DNA from: Pseudoflavonifractor sp047637855 | GTDB lineage: Bacteria > Bacillota > Clostridia > Oscillospirales > Oscillospiraceae | NCBI GenBank assembly: GCA_047637855.1 | Contig: JBLJBF010000017.1 | Coordinates: 1-10,298, forward strand | Length of the DNA: 10,298 bases | Reading direction: 5' to 3' | In this document: positions 6,652-10,298 of the stretch, in pieces | How the letters are laid out: the number at the start of each line of letters is the position of its first letter | How positions within the stretch are numbered: position 1 is the first letter of the stretch | Notes under the pieces: model-generated | The model's database searches: none | Told to the model about the DNA's origin: nothing | Seen by the model: the letters and a program-made list of their open reading frames with translations, nothing else | Made by a program: the position numbers and the translations under genes

Positions 6652-7472
6652 TATTTGATCCCCCATCTTACAAAAGAGTCTACTACCTGCCGCTGTAAGA
6701 GCAGATAGATAATAAAAACAGGAATACACGAGATGGTGGTGGCCGCCATCAGAGAGCCCCACATGTTCACGTCCGACCCGATAAAGGACCGAAGGCCGAT
6801 CTGGATGGGAGCGCTCTCCAGCTTGGTCATGACCAGCATGGGCCACATGTACTCATTCCAGGCGTTGATGAAGAGCAATATCCCCAGTGAGGCCAGCGAG
6901 GCCCGGATGTTGGGCAGAACAATGCGGAAGAGGGTCTTCAGGTCCCCGTCCCCGTCCATTTTTGACGCCTCGATGAGGGCCTTGGGGAAGGCGTTGAAGG
7001 CCTGGAGCAGATTCAAAACGGCAAAGGCCGAGGCTCCGTAGGGCAAAATGACGGCCAGCGGGTTTTCCTTGAGCCCCATGCGGAGGATGGCGATGTAGTT
7101 GGGGATCATGATGGACTGCGCCGGGATGAGCCAGGTCAGGCTGAACAGAAGGGAGACCAGAGCCTTTCCGGGAAAGCGGAACCTCGACAGGGCATAAGCC
7201 GCCAGAACTCCCGTGGCCAGCTGAAGAGCGGTCACGCAGACCGCGATCACGAAGGAGTTGCCCAGCATCCGGGTGATGGGCATATTGCTGAAGGCGTAGA
7301 GGTAATTTTCCAGAGTGAAGTGCTGGGGCCAAAAATTCGCGCCGAAAATCTCCCCCTGCCCCTTGAGGGAGGACATCACCATCCAGTACATGGGAAAGAG
7401 GAAGAGAAAGGACATAAAAATCAAAACCATGTGCTTTCCCACGGTGCCGCATGCCTTGCGCTGTAGTTTCAT
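6651..7472 (-). CDS. CUT1-family ABC transporter permease (UgpE/MalG-like)
   Basis: One of two inner-membrane channel subunits. It has 273 residues, the usual length for UgpE/MalG proteins, with about six hydrophobic segments (first near 14-35, last near 243-260). The cytoplasmic EAA loop, which docks onto the ATPase, is EASKMDGDGDLKTLFRIVLP (168-187). The C-terminus ...VVDSFVRWGIK resembles the G-x-K ending common in this family. It starts 12 bases after the preceding permease, with GGGGGGAGAGG filling the gap as ribosome site. Its stop codon shares one base with the phosphatase start. Confidence 0.93.
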   Translation of the reverse strand: MKLQRKACGTVGKHMVLIFMSFLFLFPMYWMVMSSLKGQGEIFGANFWPQHFTLENYLYAFSNMPITRMLGNSFVIAVCVTALQLATGVLAAYALSRFRFPGKALVSLLFSLTWLIPAQSIMIPNYIAILRMGLKENPLAVILPYGASAFAVLNLLQAFNAFPKALIEASKMDGDGDLKTLFRIVLPNIRASLASLGILLFINAWNEYMWPMLVMTKLESAPIQIGLRSFIGSDVNMWGSLMAATTISCIPVFIIYLLLQRQVVDSFVRWGIK

Positions 7473-7484
7473 GCCTCTCCCCCC

Positions 7485-8492
7485 TTAGCTGTCATAGAAG
7501 GCCAGCTTTTTCGACAGGGCGGTCAGCGCGGCGGCGATCACGCCAAAGACGGCCAAAAAGGCATTGGCGGCGGCCGAGCTCATGCCCACGTTCAAATTGG
7601 AAAAGCCGTATTTGTACATCTCATAGTAGATATTGGTGGACGTGCCGTAGGGGCCGCCGGCGGTGAGTATGTCAATATAGGCAAAGGTCCATTGGCTGGC
7701 AAAGAGGATGCTCATCATGACCATGAACAAAATGGTGGGAGAGATCAGCGGTATCGTCAGGTCAAAAAAGCGTCGGAGCTTGGACGAGCCGTCCAGAGCG
7801 GCCGCCTCATAATAGCTGGCATCCACGCCGGTGAGGGCGGCGGAGAACAAAACCGTGGAAAAGCCGATCATTTTCCAGCCTGTAATGAGCAGGACAGCCC
7901 ATTTCGCGGTGGACTCCTGAGTGAAAAAGGAGATGCTGCCCTCCCAAAGCCCCAGCTTGTTCAGCAGGGTGTTGACAAGTCCGGTGCCCGGATTCAAAAG
8001 CCAGCGGAAGATGGTGGAGGTGGATACTCCGGCCATAATCATGGGAAAAAAGAAAATGGCCCGGTAGATGTTTTTCGCTTTGCCCTTGATGCTGTTGGTG
8101 AGATAGGCAAGGCTCAGGGGGATGACCACTGAGAACGGGAGCAGGGCCACGATATAAAAGCCGGTGTTCATCACCGCCCTGCCAAAGTCCTTGCTGCCAA
8201 AGAGTTTGAGGTAATTGTCCCAGCCCACCCAGGTGGGCTGGGTTCCCGGCAGCATGCCCCATTTGGTAAAAGAGTAGTAGAAGGTGCCCACCAAGGGCCG
8301 GTAGAGCCAGAAGGCCAGCAGCAGCAGCGCGGGAAGGAGGAGCGCATAGGGCTTTGCCACCCGGACCGCTCGGCTAAAAAGGCGCGCCCTTTTCCCCCGC
8401 ACGGCGGGCGCGCAGAGCGCCCCAGGGGCGGGGAGTACGCTCCCCAGCCCCTTTGGAACGCTGCGCTTGGCTGTGTCGGAATTGTAATACAT
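7485..8492 (-). CDS. CUT1-family ABC transporter permease (UgpA/MalF-like)
   Basis: The partner channel subunit, 335 residues. About six membrane segments are predicted, the first at 47-66, and the EAA loop is EAAALDGSSKLRRFFDLTIP (229-248). TAGGPYGTSTNIYYEMY (277-293) is typical of sugar and glycerol-phosphate permeases of this class. The start ATG (8492-8490) has GGAGGG about 6 bases upstream and lies 29 bases after the binding-protein gene. The roughly 45 residues before the first helix are Arg/Pro/Ala-rich and longer than the usual short N-terminus (homologues are mostly about 290-310 residues). Because the ribosome site is good, the extension is probably real. Confidence 0.93.
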   Translation of the reverse strand: MYYNSDTAKRSVPKGLGSVLPAPGALCAPAVRGKRARLFSRAVRVAKPYALLLPALLLLAFWLYRPLVGTFYYSFTKWGMLPGTQPTWVGWDNYLKLFGSKDFGRAVMNTGFYIVALLPFSVVIPLSLAYLTNSIKGKAKNIYRAIFFFPMIMAGVSTSTIFRWLLNPGTGLVNTLLNKLGLWEGSISFFTQESTAKWAVLLITGWKMIGFSTVLFSAALTGVDASYYEAAALDGSSKLRRFFDLTIPLISPTILFMVMMSILFASQWTFAYIDILTAGGPYGTSTNIYYEMYKYGFSNLNVGMSSAAANAFLAVFGVIAAALTALSKKLAFYDS

Positions 8493-8521
8493 GGAGTCCC
8501 TCCAGTAAGAAAGCAGATTTG

Positions 8522-9868
8522 TTATTTCAGGAGCTTATTGATGCCGTCCTGGGCCCTCGTCAGAATGTCTGACACATTGCCCTTGGTGGTCACCGCCTCA
8601 GTCACGGCGTCGGAGAAGATCTGACGGGTCTCGGCGGCATTCTCTGCGGGCCAGATGGTAACCGGACGCAACCGCTCCAGCTGGCCCAGGTTGGTGCGGA
8701 TAATGGGGTTTTCATCCACGAAGGACTTGAGATACTGGGGATCGTTTACAATGTCCTTGTTCAGAGGGAGATAGCCCACCTCGCTGGTGATGATGGTGTA
8801 CCCCACAGGGCCGGTAACATACTTGATGAATTCCCAGATGGCCTTAGCCTCCAGCTTGGAGGAGGCGCGGACGGCCAAAGCGCTGCCCGAGTTGACGGGG
8901 ATGGCGCTCTTACCCTCAAAGGCGGGCATCTCCGCGCCGTAGAGCTCCCAGCCGCCCGCCTTGGCCCCGGCCTTGATGCCGCTGAGGAGGGCGGTGGACT
9001 GGAGGTGCATCCCACACTTGCCCGATATGAACTGCCCCGAGACTTCGGCGTCGGTTCCCAGGGCGTGGGCGCCGCTGGAATAGAGGTCCTGCCACATCTG
9101 CATGGCCTCCACACCCTCCTTGGAGGCAAAGACAGCCTTAGTTTTATCGGCGTTGAGGATGTCCGCGCCGTTGCTGAAGAAGAGGCCTTCGGTCACCCAG
9201 CCGTTCTGGGGGGAGAGACCGAAACCGGGTACGCCGGTCTTCTCGTAGATCTGCTGGGCATACTGGGCCACCTCGCCCCAGGTCTTGGGTGGCTTGTTGG
9301 GGTCCAGCCCGGCCTGCTTGAAAAGTGTGCCGTTGATGTAGAGGATAGGGGTGCTGAAGGTAAAGGCAAGGGCATAGGTCTTTCCATCGATTTGCCCCAG
9401 CTTCACGGCGTTGGGGTACATATGGCTCAGGTGCTCCTTGAGCTCGCCGACGGGGAAAATGTCCTCATAGGCATTGAGGCCCAGGTTCTCCCGGGAGACG
9501 TCGAGCAAAGAGAATACATGCTGGATGACGTTCACCTGCTCCCCGGCGGCGATGTCGGTCTGGAACCGGGTGTAGGTCGTATCCTCCACGGGCTTTACAA
9601 TGACGCCCTTTTCCTTGCCGATGGTGTCATTGAAGTTATTGATGAGGTGCTCCATCCCCGCGCGCATAGTGGGGAAAGCCAGGGAGTAGGAATAAAAGGT
9701 GATGGTGGTGGGATTGGCGGGGTCGAGCTGAGGTTCGTCTGCCTTGGGGCTGTCCGCGGCGGGCGCGGAGGGAGACCCGGAGCCGACGGAGGCGGCAGGC
9801 GCGCCACAGCCCGCCAGAACGAGGGCCAGCATGGACGCGGCCAGGAGGAGCGAGAGAGCTTTTTTCAT
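8522..9868 (-). CDS. UgpB-like extracellular solute-binding lipoprotein
   Basis: The 448-residue substrate receptor of the importer. A lipoprotein signal peptide ends in LVLAGC with the lipidated Cys at 21, followed by an Ala/Ser/Pro linker to about residue 50. The mature part has family-1 binding-protein landmarks: FSTPILYINGTLFKQAGLDP (171-190), PPKTWGEV (193-200), SGSALAVRASSK (327-338), GYLPLN (365-370) and ENAAETRQIF (409-418). These line up by eye with E. coli UgpB, including the Ser, Trp, Tyr and Arg (here S172, W197, Y366, R415) that I recall as contacting glycerol-3-phosphate; the alignment is from memory. I prefer the ATG at 9868, with AGGG 9 bases upstream, over the TTG two codons earlier, which would be too close to it. 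It follows the phosphodiesterase gene after 25 bases. Confidence 0.9.
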   Translation of the reverse strand: MKKALSLLLAASMLALVLAGCGAPAASVGSGSPSAPAADSPKADEPQLDPANPTTITFYSYSLAFPTMRAGMEHLINNFNDTIGKEKGVIVKPVEDTTYTRFQTDIAAGEQVNVIQHVFSLLDVSRENLGLNAYEDIFPVGELKEHLSHMYPNAVKLGQIDGKTYALAFTFSTPILYINGTLFKQAGLDPNKPPKTWGEVAQYAQQIYEKTGVPGFGLSPQNGWVTEGLFFSNGADILNADKTKAVFASKEGVEAMQMWQDLYSSGAHALGTDAEVSGQFISGKCGMHLQSTALLSGIKAGAKAGGWELYGAEMPAFEGKSAIPVNSGSALAVRASSKLEAKAIWEFIKYVTGPVGYTIITSEVGYLPLNKDIVNDPQYLKSFVDENPIIRTNLGQLERLRPVTIWPAENAAETRQIFSDAVTEAVTTKGNVSDILTRAQDGINKLLK

Positions 9869-9893
9869 CTTCAAATACCCTACTTTCTATTAT

Positions 9894-10298
9894 TTAGGCG
9901 TGGGAGGCGCCCATCATCTTGATGAGGGCCTCGATAGAGGTCTGAAAGCCGGTCACGGGCGTACGGCGGAAGTCCGCATGGCTGACCTCCAGGCTGCCAT
10001 CCAGCACCGTGCAGCGGGAGAGGCCCAGCCGGTCGTTCATGGACATATACTCGCTGCTGATCGACACACCAAAGGCCGTGCTGTCGGCGGTGTAGTGGGG
10101 GATAGAGCCGAACATGGCGGCGTTTTCCTGGTGCGTATGGCCCGACAGGATGGCGAAGATGTCGCTGCCCTCGATGACGCGGGAGAGCTCCTCCGAGTTT
10201 ATCAGGCTGTGGGCGGCGGTCATGGGGTCGCCGCTGGGAAGATGGGGCGGATGGTGGAGCACCAGCAGTGTGCCACCGGGGGCCTTTGTTTTCAGCTC
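9894..10298 (-). CDS. Calcineurin-like phosphodiesterase, GpdQ/class III type (partial, C-terminal 134 residues)
   Basis: The C-terminal part of a binuclear metallophosphoesterase; the 5' end lies beyond the right edge. Counting from the first visible codon, LLVLHHPP (11-18) and SGHTHQ (52-57) carry the metal-binding histidines of the last two conserved blocks. The short strand pattern after them (FGSIPHYTADSTAFGVSIS) is like that of class III cyclic-nucleotide phosphodiesterases and the glycerophosphodiesterase GpdQ. It is the first visible gene of the transporter operon and is separated from the binding-protein gene by 25 bases. A GpdQ-like activity would release glycerol-3-phosphate from imported diesters, which suits the neighbours. 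cAMP hydrolysis remains possible. The N-terminal metal-binding blocks cannot be checked. Confidence 0.85.
   Translation of the reverse strand, partial: ELKTKAPGGTLLVLHHPPHLPSGDPMTAAHSLINSEELSRVIEGSDIFAILSGHTHQENAAMFGSIPHYTADSTAFGVSISSEYMSMNDRLGLSRCTVLDGSLEVSHADFRRTPVTGFQTSIEALIKMMGASHA

Noticed and set aside
5920..6708. Plus-strand open frame of 262 codons opposite the phosphatase gene
   Set aside because: It is antisense to a gene with an intact HCTAGKDRTG active site and shows no domain of its own.
6652..6846. Longer upstream start for the phosphatase
   Set aside because: The added residues would lie within the permease gene in another frame and have no family similarity. The TAATG junction with a ribosome site at 6651 explains the start.
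9005..9922. Plus-strand open frame of 305 codons opposite the binding-protein gene
   Set aside because: It is Gly/Val/Leu-rich with no motif and lies antisense to a gene with a clear lipoprotein signal and family motifs.

Overview
The window reads like a chromosomal segment of a GC-rich anaerobic member of the Bacillota, probably class Clostridia and order Oscillospirales. This is an inference from gene content: selenocysteine machinery, a ferredoxin-type [FeFe] hydrogenase resembling group B, strong AGGAGG-type ribosome sites and TTGACA/TATAAT promoters in a GC-rich background. The species cannot be named from the sequence.

Layout. Positions 1-2183 (minus strand) carry selB (5' part only; the gene runs off the left edge) and selA, which overlap by 8 bases and load and deliver selenocysteine. 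Positions 2184-2582 are a divergent intergenic region packed with consecutive stem-loops, including two copies of a 30-base palindromic repeat with a compensatory base-pair change, followed by a clear promoter. Positions 2583-4010 (plus) encode a 475-residue ferredoxin-domain [FeFe] hydrogenase, followed by a GC-rich hairpin. Positions 4221-4407 hold a complete tRNA-Arg(CCG) unit: promoter, tRNA with encoded CCA, and a textbook intrinsic terminator. Just behind it, on the minus strand, lies the C-terminal stub of a tyrosine recombinase (4489-4722) beside a tandem 11-base direct repeat. This looks like the scar of an integrative element that used the tRNA gene as its target.

From the right edge to 4841 (minus strand) lies a tightly packed operon: a calcineurin-like phosphodiesterase (5' end outside the window), a UgpB-like lipoprotein binding protein, two CUT1-type permeases, a CX5R protein-tyrosine-type phosphatase and a UgpC/MalK-type ATPase. 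The last three genes are joined by 1-base and 4-base overlaps. The simplest reading is a phosphate-ester uptake system, of the glycerol-3-phosphate or glycerophosphodiester type, with its own cytoplasmic diesterase and monoesterase. The substrate is inferred, not shown.

The least ordinary parts are the hairpin array between selA and the hydrogenase gene, and the phosphatase inserted between a permease and its ATPase.
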